DNA of 64,000 nt from Nocardioides houyundeii (GCF_002865585.1 NZ_CP025581.1:3410001-3474000); one strand, 5' to 3'; counted from the first letter of the stretch, positions 36,783 to 45,909 are shown. The notes: generated by a model not told the origin, from the sequence alone. Translations and numbers: made by a program.

Positions 36783-38749
36783 GCCTTGCACGCTAGGCCA
36801 GGACGAGGGGCTCCGTCTTCCCCCCCTTCTCGCCGTAGGCGGTGCAGGACGCCAGCACTCCTCGAGCCCACCAGCGCGGCCAGGGCGCCCAGCGCCAGAC
36901 AGGTCGACGCGGTCGCCAGCAGGGGCAGCCACGGGATCGTCAGCGGTACGGAGACTCCGGTGCCCGCCAGGTCGGCGGTCGTGGCCGTCCGGATCAGCCA
37001 GCCCAGGCTGACCGTGATCGTCCCGCCCAGCAGCAGCCCGGTGGCGCTGACCAGGCCGGCCTGCCAGATCGACGCGCGGCGCACCTGGTCGCGGGTGGCG
37101 CCGAGGAGGGCCAGCAGCCGGCGCTGACGGCGCTGCTGGGAGGCGCCGATCACGGTGGCGTTGATGATCGCGATCCCGGCGTAGAGCGCTGCCGGTCCGA
37201 GGAGGACGACGAGTCCGACGTCGTTCGAGCGCCGGGTCCGGGCATCGGTGGCCTCGATCCACTCCTGGGCCGACAGCAGCCGCGCGGGCGTCCCCATCAG
37301 GCCCTCGGCGAGGTTCTCGGTCAGCGCCGTCGGTCCCACGCCCGGCCGCGGTGTCACGAAGACCGTGCCGGTCGGACGACCCGCCACGCCCGGCACCACG
37401 TCGGGGGCGACCAGGAGGTCGGCGTACAGGTCCGGGGCCTCCGGCACCACGGCGACCACACGCAGGCCGATCCGCTCCCCCTCGATCCGGACCCGGACCG
37501 TGCCCCCCAGTCCGGTCCCGGAGTCACTCGTCCAGCCCTCGGTGACGGCGATCGCGCGACCGCGCAGCGCAGCGAGGTCGCCGCTGGTGGCGCGAAGCCC
37601 TCGGGTGGCAGCCGCGCTGACCGGGTCGACGACCTCGACCTGCTCGAGGTAGCCCGCCCCGCCCTCCTCGACGAGCTGCCAGCTGACCTGCCGCCGTACG
37701 TCGGCCACCGCGACCTGCGGGTCCACCGTCAGGGAGGCTGCTTGGGACGGCTCGACCCCTTCCACGACGAGCGGCGCTCGGAGCTGGGCGGTGTTGAGCG
37801 CGCTCGTCCAGTCCGCGGTGAAGCTGAGCGCGAGCATCAAGGAGCCGGCGATCGCGGAGATCGCGACGGTCGGCGCGGCCACGGCGGACGTCGTCCGGGC
37901 AGCCGCCCGGAGGTCGTCGCGCGCCATCCGGGCGCCGACGTCACGGGTGACGAACGGCCGGGCCAGCAGTGCGGCGAGCCGCGGCACCAGGGCTGGGCCG
38001 ATCGCCAGGATGCCGACCACGGCGACCTCCGGCAGCAGGATCGAGGCGATCAGGGCGAAGAGCGGCGGCAGCTCGGAGGCGAGCAGGAACGGGACGAGCA
38101 CGGTTACGAAGCAGGTCAGCGCCACGACGAGCGCCCCGAGCGAGGGACGGGTCGGGACGACCGCCGCCTCCCGCAGCGCCGAGGTGGGCGAGGTCCGCGA
38201 CGCCCTCCGCGCGGAGCGCCTGGCGCCGAGCAGGGCGACCGCCACCCCGCTGGGAGCCGCCACCGCCAAGGCGATCCAGGGGCTGGGCGCCTGCAGGTGG
38301 AGGTCGGTGACACCGATGGCCCGGACGAGCCCGAAGGCCACCGGCACCGCGAGGAGTCCGAGCAGACCGCCCACGACCGTGGCGGCCGCAGCGACCACGA
38401 CGGACTCGCCCAGGAGCAGGCGCCGGACCTGCCGCGGGGTCGCCCCGATCAGTCTGAGCAGGCCGAGCTCGCGCTGACGGTCGGCGACCACGAACCCGAA
38501 GGTGCTGCCCACCACGAAGACCGCCATGAACATCGAGACGGCCGCCATGATGCCGAACATGCTGGCCAGCCCGTCGAGCTGGCCACGTTGGGCATCGGTG
38601 AGGCCCTTCTGACGGGCGGTGGTGTCGGTCGCCCCGACCAGTGCGGTGCTCAGCGAGAGGAGGGTGACCCCCAGGGCCAGCGCCACGAACGCGCCCAGGT
38701 AGCCCCGCCAGGTGGCGCGCGCGCTCTGCCAGGCCAGGGGGAGGATCAC
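36779..38749 (-). CDS. FtsX-like ABC transporter permease
   Basis: The protein is 656 residues with about ten helices: helix 1 at residues 14-40, then a first FtsX domain without a large outer domain ('VGSTFGFVVADRQRELGLLRLIGATPRQVRRLL' region), central helices, an extracellular domain (about 300-460), and a C-terminal FtsX domain ('IGASQQRRQRRLLALLGATRDQVRR' region). The layout resembles the BceB-like or MacB-like permeases of antimicrobial-peptide resistance and sensing. It is coupled by ATGA overlaps to the ATPase upstream and the secreted protein downstream. Confidence 0.86.
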   Translation of the reverse strand: MILPLAWQSARATWRGYLGAFVALALGVTLLSLSTALVGATDTTARQKGLTDAQRGQLDGLASMFGIMAAVSMFMAVFVVGSTFGFVVADRQRELGLLRLIGATPRQVRRLLLGESVVVAAAATVVGGLLGLLAVPVAFGLVRAIGVTDLHLQAPSPWIALAVAAPSGVAVALLGARRSARRASRTSPTSALREAAVVPTRPSLGALVVALTCFVTVLVPFLLASELPPLFALIASILLPEVAVVGILAIGPALVPRLAALLARPFVTRDVGARMARDDLRAAARTTSAVAAPTVAISAIAGSLMLALSFTADWTSALNTAQLRAPLVVEGVEPSQAASLTVDPQVAVADVRRQVSWQLVEEGGAGYLEQVEVVDPVSAAATRGLRATSGDLAALRGRAIAVTEGWTSDSGTGLGGTVRVRIEGERIGLRVVAVVPEAPDLYADLLVAPDVVPGVAGRPTGTVFVTPRPGVGPTALTENLAEGLMGTPARLLSAQEWIEATDARTRRSNDVGLVVLLGPAALYAGIAIINATVIGASQQRRQRRLLALLGATRDQVRRASIWQAGLVSATGLLLGGTITVSLGWLIRTATTADLAGTGVSVPLTIPWLPLLATASTCLALGALAALVGSRSAGVLHRLRREGGEDGAPRPGLACKA

Positions 38750-39489
38750 CGCTCGAGTCCGTTCATGGTGGTCGCGATCGCGTCCGCGCTCGCGTGCTGG
38801 CGGTGGCCGACGACGCGACCGTCGGCCAGGAAGAGGACGGCGTCAGCGTAGGAGGCGGCCACCGGGTCGTGAGTGACCATGACGACCGTCTGCCCGGCAT
38901 CGGCCACTGCCCGCAGGAGGGCGAGCACGTCCCGCCCGGTCCTGCGGTCCAGGGCCCCGGTGGGCTCGTCGGCGAAGAGCACCTCGGGCCTGGTGTGCAG
39001 GGCACGGGCGATCGCGACGCGCTGCTGCTGGCCACCCGACAGCTGTGCGGGGCGGCGGCCGGCCAGGTCGGCCAGGCCCACCGCCGCGAGCGCCTGGAGT
39101 ACCGCGGCCCGCTGCACCCTGACCCCTGCCAGCCGGGCCGGGAGGGCGACGTTGTCGAACGCGGTGAGAGCGTCGAGCAGGTTGTAGGCCTGGAAGACGA
39201 ACCCCATCGACGTCCGGCGCAGGCGAGTCAGCTCGGTCTCCTTGAGCCGGCCGAGCGGAGTCGGACCCAGGATCACCTCGCCGTCGGTGGGCCGCTCCAG
39301 GCCGGCGGCGACCTGGAGCAGGGTCGACTTGCCGGACCCCGACGGGCCCATGATCGCGGTGAAGGTGCCGCGGCGGAACACGTGCGTCACGCCGTGCAGC
39401 GCCCGCACGCCCCCCGCCCGGGAGCCGTAGGTGTGGGCGATGCCGTCGAGCGTCACCGCGGGGGGCGCGGTGGTGAGGGTGCTGGTCAT
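38746..39489 (-). CDS. ABC transporter ATP-binding protein
   Basis: This 247-residue ATPase has Walker A GPSGSGKST, 'FVFQAYNLLDALTAFDN', signature LSGGQQQRVAIARAL, Walker B VLFADEPTGALDRRTG and H-loop 'VMVTHDPVAASYAD'. ATG 39489 has GGGAG close upstream. It heads the ATPase-permease-secreted-protein operon and is divergent from a NarL-type kinase/regulator pair, the classic layout of an antibiotic- or envelope-stress-responsive transporter. Confidence 0.92.
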   Translation of the reverse strand: MTSTLTTAPPAVTLDGIAHTYGSRAGGVRALHGVTHVFRRGTFTAIMGPSGSGKSTLLQVAAGLERPTDGEVILGPTPLGRLKETELTRLRRTSMGFVFQAYNLLDALTAFDNVALPARLAGVRVQRAAVLQALAAVGLADLAGRRPAQLSGGQQQRVAIARALHTRPEVLFADEPTGALDRRTGRDVLALLRAVADAGQTVVMVTHDPVAASYADAVLFLADGRVVGHRQHASADAIATTMNGLER

Positions 39490-39584
39490 GGCTCCCACTG
39501 CACCAGCGCACGGGCCGCGACACCTGGGCCTGCACGCCACACATGGGTAGCGCCCGCGCTACCCCACGCGGGGGCACGGCTCTC

Positions 39585-39590
39585 TAGGGT
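39585..39590 (+). promoter_or_regulatory. -10 element (TAGGGT) of the second NarL-type kinase
   Basis: TAGGGT followed by six bases and the GTG at 39597. Leaderless layout. Confidence 0.6.
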
Positions 39591-39596
39591 TGGGGC

Positions 39597-40852
39597 GTGA
39601 CGAGGTATCCGGACGCGTGGACGGCCGTGCGCGGGCGGCCGTGGCGCTTCCTGCTCTCGGCGTGGCCGTGGCGGGCGCTTGCCTACGTCGTCGGCTCAGT
39701 CGTGGTCGGGCTGGCCTGGCTGCTGCTGCTCACCCTGGTCCTCGGGATCGGCCTGCCGACGGTGGTCCTGGTGGTGGGGCTCTACGTCCTCGCCGCCGTG
39801 CCGGGGCTCGCCCACCTGGCCGCCGAGGTGGAACGGCGGCGGCTGCGCCTGGTCCTCCCCACGGCCGACGACGGGACCGGTGGGTGGGTGGGATGGCGCG
39901 CGGTCCTGCGGGGGAGCCAGGGCGCCCGGTGGCGTGGGCCGAGATCGGTCACCTGGCCCTGCTCGCCACGGTGGGCTGGCTGGTCGGGCTCGTCGCCATC
40001 GCCTTCGCCTCGGTGCCGGTCATCCTGCTCCTTGCCCCCTGGCTCGTGGGCGCCGGCGCCGACGTGATCGACGTCGCCGGCTGGCGGATCGACTCACCCC
40101 GCGAGGCCTGGGTGGCGCCGGTCCTCGGGGTCGTGCTGCTCGCCGTCGCGGCGTACGTCGTGACCTGGGCCGCCTGCGGCCACGCCGCGCTCACCCGGCT
40201 GCTGCTCGACCCGCCCGACGCGCGGCAGGCGGAGGCGGTCGCCGCCGTGCGCCGCTCGCGCAGCGGGCTGGTCGACGCCTTCGAGGCCGAGCGCCGGCGG
40301 ATCGAGCGCGACCTGCACGACGGCGTCCAGCAACGGCTCCTCGCGCTCACCATGACCTTGGGGTCCGCGGAGCTCGAGGCCGAGGGGCAGACCCTCGCCC
40401 TGGTCCAGCAGGCGCACGAGCAGGCCGAGCAGGCGCTGGCCGAGCTGCGCACCACCGTCCGCGGCATCCACCCGCGGGTGCTCACCGACCATGGGCTGAC
40501 CGCGGCGGTCCACGAGATCGCCGACCGCTCGCCCGTCCCGGTCCACGTCGACCTCGCGCTCGGGGAGCGGCTGCCCGGGCCGGTGGAGGCGGCCGCCTAC
40601 TTCTTCGTCAGCGAGGCGCTGACCAACGTCGTCCGCCACTCCGGCGCCGGGTCGGCGCAGGTCCACGCCTGGACGGAGGCGGGCGCGCTGGTGCTCAGCG
40701 TCAGCGACGACGGGAAGGGTGGTGCCGAGGCGAGGCCGGGCTCCGGGCTGGAAGGGCTCCGGCTGCGGGTCGAGGCGATGGACGGCTCGCTGCGGATCAC
40801 CAGCCCGCCCGCAGGCCCGACGACGGTGAGGATGACATGTCCGCTCCCGTAG
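39597..40852 (+). CDS. NarL-type sensor histidine kinase (frameshifted)
   Basis: This is about 418 residues in two frames. The first (from GTG 39597) holds two or three helices ('ALAYVVGSVVVGLAWLLLLTLVLGIG') up to 'VGWRAVLRGSQG'. The second continues 'PVAWAEIGHLALLATVGWLVGL' with two more helix pairs, then HisKA_3 with phospho-His in 'RRRIERDLHDGVQQRLLALTM' and HATPase ('SEALTNVVRHSG', 'VSDDGKGGAE', 'GLEGLRLRVEAMDG'). The break is near 39909-39928 and one added base restores the frame. It overlaps the regulator start by 16 bases. Confidence 0.83.
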
Positions 40853-41505
40853 TGCGCCCGCTGACGGTCGTGGTGGCCGAGGACGAGGTCCTGCTCCGCG
40901 AAGGACTGGTGCGGATCCTGGAGCGCGCGGGCCACCAGGTGCTGGCCGACGTCGCCGACGCCGACGCCCTGCTCGCCTTCGTGCAGCGCACCGCCCCCGA
41001 CCTGGTGGTCACCGACATCCGGATGCCCCCGACGCACACCGACGAGGGGCTGCGGGCCGCGATGGCGATCCGGGCGGAGCACCCGGGCACCGCCGTCATG
41101 GTGCTCTCGGCCTACATCGCCGATGCCTACGTCGCCGACCTGCTCGACTCGGCTCCCGGCGGCGGGATCGGCTACCTGCTGAAAGACCGGGTCGGTCACG
41201 TCCGGGACTTCCTCGACAGCCTCGACCGGGTGGCGGACGGCGGCACGGTCGTCGACCCCGAGGTGGTCCGTCAGCTCCTGCGCCGCGCCCGCACCGCCGG
41301 GCCGCTGGCCGCCCTGACCGCACGCGAGCTCGAGGTACTGGCCCTGATGGCCGAGGGCCACACCAACCAGGCCATCGCGGCGGCGCTCTTCGTCAGCGAG
41401 GCGGCCGTGCGCAAGCACATCGGCAACATCTTCGCCAAGCTCCCGGTCGATCCGGGCAGCGACCGGCGGGTGGCCGTCGTCCTCACCTATCTGCGCGGGT
41501 CGTGA
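40837..41505 (+). CDS. LuxR/NarL-family response regulator
   Basis: The protein is 222 residues. The receiver starts 'LTVVVAEDEVLLREGLVRIL', with phospho-Asp in LVVTDIRMPPTHTDEG, which has the extended loop common in this subgroup. 'GIGYLLKDRVGHVRDFLDSL' links to the LuxR helix-turn-helix ('LTARELEVLALMAEGHTNQAIAAALFVSEAAV' region). It pairs with the kinase before it and probably controls the divergent ABC operon. Confidence 0.88.
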   Translation: MSAPVVRPLTVVVAEDEVLLREGLVRILERAGHQVLADVADADALLAFVQRTAPDLVVTDIRMPPTHTDEGLRAAMAIRAEHPGTAVMVLSAYIADAYVADLLDSAPGGGIGYLLKDRVGHVRDFLDSLDRVADGGTVVDPEVVRQLLRRARTAGPLAALTARELEVLALMAEGHTNQAIAAALFVSEAAVRKHIGNIFAKLPVDPGSDRRVAVVLTYLRGS

Positions 41506-41519
41506 CGCGCCCGTGCCGC

Positions 41520-42146
41520 TCACAGGACGGGCGGCTCGGTCTTCTCCCGCACCTCGTCCATGGACACTCCCGGCGCGAGCTCCACCAGCCGCAGGCCCTC
41601 GGGGGTGACGTCGAGCACGCAGAGGTCGGTGATGATCCGCTCGACCACCGCCCGGCCGGTGTAGGGCAGCGAGCACTCCTCGACGATCTTGTAGGCGCCG
41701 TCGCGAGCCACGTGCTCCATCAGCACGATCACCCGCTTCGCCCCGTGCACCAGGTCCATCGCCCCGCCCATGCCCTTGACCATCTTGCCCGGGATCATCC
41801 AGTTGGCGATGTCGCCACCGGCCGAGACCTGCATGGCACCCAGGATGGCGGCGTCGATCTTGCCGCCCCGGATCATCCCGAACGACGTCGCGGAGTCGAA
41901 GAACGACGCCCCGCGCCGCACGGTGACGGTCTCCTTGCCGGCGTTGATCAGGTCGGGGTCCTCCTCGCCCTCGAGCGGGTAGGCGCCGACCCCGAGGATG
42001 CCGTTCTCGGACTGCAGCACCAGCTCCACGTCGTCGGGGACGTAGTTGGGCACCAGGGTCGGCAGGCCGATGCCGAGGTTGACGTAGGAGCCGTCGGTCA
42101 GCTCCGCGGCCGCCCGGGCGGCCATCTGCTCACGGGTCCAGCTCAT
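41520..42146 (-). CDS. 3-oxoacid CoA-transferase subunit B
   Basis: This 208-residue beta subunit has the catalytic Glu in '[13 protein letters not shown]', '[27 protein letters not shown]' and a C-terminal '[16 protein letters not shown]'. With subunit A it moves CoA from succinyl-CoA to acetoacetate or another 3-oxoacid for ketone-body or fatty-acid use. ATG 42146 has GGGAG upstream. It starts just one base after the stop of subunit A. Convergent with the response regulator. Confidence 0.92.
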   Translation of the reverse strand: MSWTREQMAARAAAELTDGSYVNLGIGLPTLVPNYVPDDVELVLQSENGILGVGAYPLEGEEDPDLINAGKETVTVRRGASFFDSATSFGMIRGGKIDAAILGAMQVSAGGDIANWMIPGKMVKGMGGAMDLVHGAKRVIVLMEHVARDGAYKIVEECSLPYTGRAVVERIITDLCVLDVTPEGLRLVELAPGVSMDEVREKTEPPVL

Positions 42147-42147
42147 C

Positions 42148-42929
42148 TCAGGCTCCCTCTCCACGCGGCGTGACCGTGCGCTTCTCGATCCGCTTGTCGC
42201 TCGCCTGCGCCGGCGTCAGCGCCACCACGCGCTGCACGTAGACGCCGGGGGTGTGAACGTCGTCCGGCGCGATCTCGCCGGGCTCCACCAGGTGCTCCAC
42301 CTCGGCGATGGTGAGCCGGCCGCACATCGCGGCCAGCGGGTTGAAGTTGCGCGCGGAGTCGCGGTAAACGAGGTTGCCGTGCCGGTCGCCCTTCCAGGCG
42401 CGGACCAGCCCGAAGTCGGCGACGATGGCCTCCTCCAGCACGTACTCGCGGGAGTCGCCGTGCATGGCGAACTGGCGCGTCTCCTTGGCCGGGGACGCGA
42501 CCACCACGTTGCCGGAGTCGTCGTACCGCCACGGCAGTCCGCCCTCGGCGACCTGGGTGCCGCCCCGGTGGCGGTGAAGAACGCCGGGATGCCCGAGCCG
42601 CCGGCCCGCATCCGCTCCGCGAGCGTGCCCTGGGGGGTGAGCTCGACCTCGAGCTCCCCGGAGAGGTACTGCCGGGCGAACTCCTTGTTCTCCCCCACGT
42701 AGGAGGAGACCATCCGCCGCAGCCGCTTGGCCATCAGCAGCCTGCCCAGGCCCCAGTCGTCGACGCCGCAGTTGTTCGAGACCGCCTCGAGGTCGTCCAC
42801 GCCGGCCTCGAGCAGGGCGTCGATCAGCACCGAGGGGATGCCGCACAACCCGAAGCCGCCGACCGCCAGCGTGGCTCCGCTGGGGATGTCAGCCACGGCC
42901 TCCGCGGCGCTGGCAACGACCTTGTCCAT
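42148..42929 (-). CDS. 3-oxoacid CoA-transferase subunit A (frameshifted)
   Basis: This is about 260 residues in two frames. The first starts '[20 protein letters not shown]' with the glycine loop [11 protein letters not shown] and '[15 protein letters not shown]', up to '[11 protein letters not shown]'. The second continues '[13 protein letters not shown]' to the end. The break is at about 42558-42567, where adding one C (GCGGC to GCCGGC on the minus strand) gives 'TGAGTQVAEG'. The length is one base short of a multiple of three. ATG 42929 has GGAG upstream (AAAGGAGCCCG). The partner subunit is intact, so an assembly error is likely. Confidence 0.85.
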
Positions 42930-43106
42930 CGGGCTCCTTTCGCCGGGCGCGAGGGGTCGCACCGCAGGGGCGGCCGAGGTGTGGCGGCCGTCACGCGGAT
43001 CCTATTCCAGCGCCTCCCTGCCGACGATCCCGGCCAGTGCGCCGGTCGAGGAGGCGACGTGTCGCGGGTCACGGGCGCGGGCCTGCCGGGCTGTGGCCGG
43101 TGTGCC

Positions 43107-43112
43107 TATCCT
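43107..43112 (+). promoter_or_regulatory. -10 element (TATCCT) of the Get3-like pair
   Basis: TATCCT followed by six bases and the GTG at 43119. Leaderless layout. The 189-bp gap from 42930 holds no gene. Confidence 0.6.
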
Positions 43113-43118
43113 GCGAAG

Positions 43119-44138
43119 GTGACTTCTCAGACCTCAGCAGCGGACTGGTCGGGTGTGGAGCTGCACGTCGTCACCGGCAAGGGCGGCACGGGCAAGTCCA
43201 CGGTCGCCGCGGCCCTGGCCCTGGCGCTCGCCTCCTCGGGACGCAACGTGCTCCTGTGCGAGGTGGAGGGTCGCCAAGGCATCGCCCGTATGTTCGACGT
43301 CGACCCGCTGCCCTACGCCGAGACCCGGATCGCCCGCGGACTGGCCGACGCCCAGGGCCGGGCCGGGACCGTCTACGCGCTGCACGTGGACCCTGAGTCC
43401 GCGCTGCTGGAGTACCTGGCGATGTACTACAAGCTGGGCCGGGCCGGGAAGGCCCTGGACCGCTTTGGGGTGGTGGAGTTCGCCACCACGATCGCCCCGG
43501 GCGTGCGGGACGTGCTGCTGACCGGCAAGGTCTACGAGGCGGTGCAGCGCAACGCCCGCAACAAGAAGGCCCGGCACTACGACGCGGTCGTGCTGGACGC
43601 CCCGCCCACGGGCCGGATCACCCAGTTCCTCAACGTCAACGGCGAGCTGGCCGGCCTGGCCAAGGTCGGCCCGATCAAGACCCAGGCCGACACGGTGATG
43701 ACCCTGTTCCGCTCCGCGCGCACCGCGGTGCACCTGGTGACCCTGCTGGAGGAGATGCCGGTGCAGGAGACCGCCGACGGCATCGTCGAGCTGGGGAAGG
43801 CCGACCTCCCCGTCGGCGGGGTCGTGGTGAACCTGGTCCGGCCGCACGACCTGGACCAGCAGGCGCTCGATGCCGCCTGCGGCGGCGGGCTGGACCACGC
43901 CGCCATCGAGGCCGACCTGGAGTCCGTGGGGATCGAGGTCAGCGACGCCCTGGTCGAGGAGCTGGTGACCGAGGGCTGCGAGCACGCCGCGCGGCGCGAC
44001 CTCGAGGACACCCAGCGGGCGTTGGTCGCCGACCTGGACCGACCGACGTACGAGCTGCCGCTGCTGGCCGGCGGCGTGGACCTCGGCGGGCTCTACGAGC
44101 TGGCCGCCGCACTCAAGGAACAGGGGCTGGGACGATGA
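43119..44138 (+). CDS. Get3/ArsA-like ATPase, first subunit (Rv3679 type)
   Basis: The protein is 339 residues. The P-loop 'VVTGKGGTGKSTVAAAL' has the deviant Walker A with signature Lys (KGGTGKS). 'DAVVLDAPPTGRITQFL' is the A-loop/switch II, and the C-terminal half is helical. It belongs to the anion-transporting ATPase family. In M. tuberculosis the two adjacent genes form a Get3-like heteromeric ATPase linked to envelope lipid metabolism and stress. It lacks the arsenite-binding cysteines of ArsA as far as I can see. Coupled to the next gene by ATGA. Confidence 0.9.
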   Translation: MTSQTSAADWSGVELHVVTGKGGTGKSTVAAALALALASSGRNVLLCEVEGRQGIARMFDVDPLPYAETRIARGLADAQGRAGTVYALHVDPESALLEYLAMYYKLGRAGKALDRFGVVEFATTIAPGVRDVLLTGKVYEAVQRNARNKKARHYDAVVLDAPPTGRITQFLNVNGELAGLAKVGPIKTQADTVMTLFRSARTAVHLVTLLEEMPVQETADGIVELGKADLPVGGVVVNLVRPHDLDQQALDAACGGGLDHAAIEADLESVGIEVSDALVEELVTEGCEHAARRDLEDTQRALVADLDRPTYELPLLAGGVDLGGLYELAAALKEQGLGR

Positions 44139-45316
44139 GCAGGACCCGGGTCGGGCCGTTGGCCGCCGAGCCGGTGGAGGCGCCGGCGCTCAACCTCGAC
44201 GAGCTGATCGACGACCGCCGCATCGGCATCGTGGTGTGCTGCGGCTCCGGGGGCGTGGGCAAGACCACGACGGCGGCGGCACTGGCGCTGCGCGCCGCCG
44301 AGCGCGGACGCAACGTGGTGGTGCTGACCATCGACCCCGCCCGGCGCCTGGCGCAGGCCATGGGCATCGAGCGGCTCGACAACGTGCCCCGCCCGGTCTC
44401 CGGCCTGGTCCCCGCGGACCCCGACGGCACCGGCTCGCTGGACGCGATGATGCTGGACATGAAGCGCACCTTCGACGAGGTGGTCACCAGCCAGGCCACC
44501 CCGGAGAAGGCGAAGCAGATCCTGGAGAACCCCTTCTACATCACCCTGTCCAGCTCGTTCGCGGGCACCCAGGAGTACATGGCGATGGAGAAGCTGGGCC
44601 AGATCCACCGCCAGGCCCGCCAGGACGGGTCCTACGACCTGATCGTGGTGGACACCCCGCCCTCGCGCTCGGCGCTGGACTTCCTGGACGCACCCGAGCG
44701 GCTCTCCAGCTTCCTCGACGGCCGGTTCATCCGGATCCTGCTGGCTCCGGCCCGCGGGCCGGCCCGCCTGATGTCAGCCGGGCTCGGCATCGTCACCGGC
44801 GCGCTGACCAAGGTCCTGGGGACCCAGGTGCTGCGCGACATGCAGCTCTTCGTCGCCGCGTTCGACACCCTCTTCGGGGGCTTCCGGGCACGCGCGGAGA
44901 AGACGTTCGCGCTGCTCCAGGACGACCAGACCGCATTCGTGGTGGTCGCGGCCCCGGAGGAGGACGCCCTGCGCGAGGCGGCGTACTTCGTGGAGCGCCT
45001 CAACGAGGACGACATGCCCCTGGCCGGCCTGGTGGTCAACCGGGCGAGCCCGGAGACCGAGGGCGACCTCAGCTCCGACGAGGCCGCTGCCGCAGCCGAG
45101 CGGCTGCAGCGCGCGAGCGCCGACTCGGTGACCGGGGGGCTGTTGCGGCTGCACGCGGACCGGGTGCGCATGGCGTCTCGGGAACACCGGTTGCGCAGCA
45201 GGTTCGCCGCAGCTCACCCCAGCGTGCCGACGGTGGTGGTGCGAGCGCTGCCCACCGACGTGCACGACCTGGACGGGCTCCGGCAGATCGGCGCCCTGCT
45301 CGCGGGCGACGCCTGA
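44135..45316 (+). CDS. Get3/ArsA-like ATPase, second subunit (Rv3680 type)
   Basis: The protein is 393 residues. The P-loop 'VVCCGSGGVGKTTTAAALAL' uses GSGGVGKTT, i.e. without the signature Lys of its partner. 'LTIDPARRLAQAMGIE' and 'DLIVVDTPPSRSALDFLDAPERL' are the switch regions. The middle of the protein (about 180-260) is hydrophobic and helical, as in client-binding domains. Pairing one subunit with the signature Lys and one without suggests an asymmetric dimer with one main catalytic site, which is inference. Confidence 0.9.
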   Translation: MSRTRVGPLAAEPVEAPALNLDELIDDRRIGIVVCCGSGGVGKTTTAAALALRAAERGRNVVVLTIDPARRLAQAMGIERLDNVPRPVSGLVPADPDGTGSLDAMMLDMKRTFDEVVTSQATPEKAKQILENPFYITLSSSFAGTQEYMAMEKLGQIHRQARQDGSYDLIVVDTPPSRSALDFLDAPERLSSFLDGRFIRILLAPARGPARLMSAGLGIVTGALTKVLGTQVLRDMQLFVAAFDTLFGGFRARAEKTFALLQDDQTAFVVVAAPEEDALREAAYFVERLNEDDMPLAGLVVNRASPETEGDLSSDEAAAAAERLQRASADSVTGGLLRLHADRVRMASREHRLRSRFAAAHPSVPTVVVRALPTDVHDLDGLRQIGALLAGDA

Positions 45317-45340
45317 GGCTCGGCGTACGAGGCCTCAGGC
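45311..45340. terminator. hairpin between Get3-like operon and whiB4
   Basis: GCCTGAGGC (45311-45319) and GCCTCAGGC (45332-45340) pair perfectly across a 12-base loop. It includes the stop codon of the upstream gene and lies between convergent genes. There is no T-run. Confidence 0.45.
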
Positions 45341-45355
45341 GCCGACGGCGGGGGG

Positions 45356-45676
45356 TCAGTTCAGGACCGGGGCGGTCTCGCTCGGAACCTCGACCGGGAT
45401 GGCGCTGCGGGTGTGCTCCTCGCGGGCGGTCTCCAGGACGGTGCGCCAGCTGGCGCCGGGGCGACGACGGAGCAGCGCCCGGCGCTCACGCTCGGTCATC
45501 CCACCCCAGACTCCCCACTCGATCTGGTTGTCGAGGGCCTCCGCGAGGCACTCGGTACGGACCGGGCAGCCGCTGCACAGCTGCTTGGCCTTGTTCTGCT
45601 CGGCGCCGCGCACGAACAGCTGGTCGGGTGCTGATTCCCGACAGGCCGCCTTCGACGTCCACTCCTCGACCCACAT
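45356..45676 (-). CDS. whiB4: WhiB-family regulator (WhiB4 type)
   Basis: This 106-residue protein has the four iron-sulphur cysteines C12, C34, C37 and C43 (ACRESAP ... LCSGCPVRTEC) and the turn GVWGG at 55-59, followed by the basic 'MTERERRALLRRRPG'. WhiB proteins sense redox state or NO through a 4Fe-4S cluster and act on DNA or sigma factor. Position between the Get3-like pair and ponA2 matches Rv3681c (whiB4). ATG 45676 has GGAG five to six bases upstream. Longer starts lie in the promoter region. Confidence 0.9.
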   Translation of the reverse strand: MWVEEWTSKAACRESAPDQLFVRGAEQNKAKQLCSGCPVRTECLAEALDNQIEWGVWGGMTERERRALLRRRPGASWRTVLETAREEHTRSAIPVEVPSETAPVLN

Positions 45677-45796
45677 GGTTACTCCCAAGATCCTCAAAAT
45701 GCGGGTGGACATCCCCATGATTTCCACTCCACGTTCACGCATTACCAAATGTAGGTATGGATCCGGGATGCCGACAGACACCTTTAGCCCACTTCA

Positions 45797-45816
45797 ACTA
45801 GTCATAGGTGACTAGT
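45797..45816. promoter_or_regulatory. perfect 8-4-8 palindrome between whiB4 and ponA2
   Basis: ACTAGTCATAGGTGACTAGT is a perfect inverted repeat with a four-base spacer. A second, shorter dyad (GGTAG-GGA-CTACC, about 45818-45830) follows at once. Both are AT-richer than their surroundings and lie about 80-115 bases before ponA2 and 120-155 before whiB4. This is the layout of an operator for a dimeric regulator. The regulator is unknown. Confidence 0.5.
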
Positions 45817-45896
45817 CGGTAGGGACTACCCGACCCACTCCCGGAGGGACTAACGCTCCGCGGCCAGAGGAGTAACGCCACTTTCTCGCTCTCCCG

Positions 45897-45902
45897 TACA
45901 TT
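45897..45902 (+). promoter_or_regulatory. -10 element (TACATT) of ponA2
   Basis: TACATT followed by seven bases and the ATG at 45910. Leaderless layout. Confidence 0.55.
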
Positions 45903-45909
45903 GGTCAGC

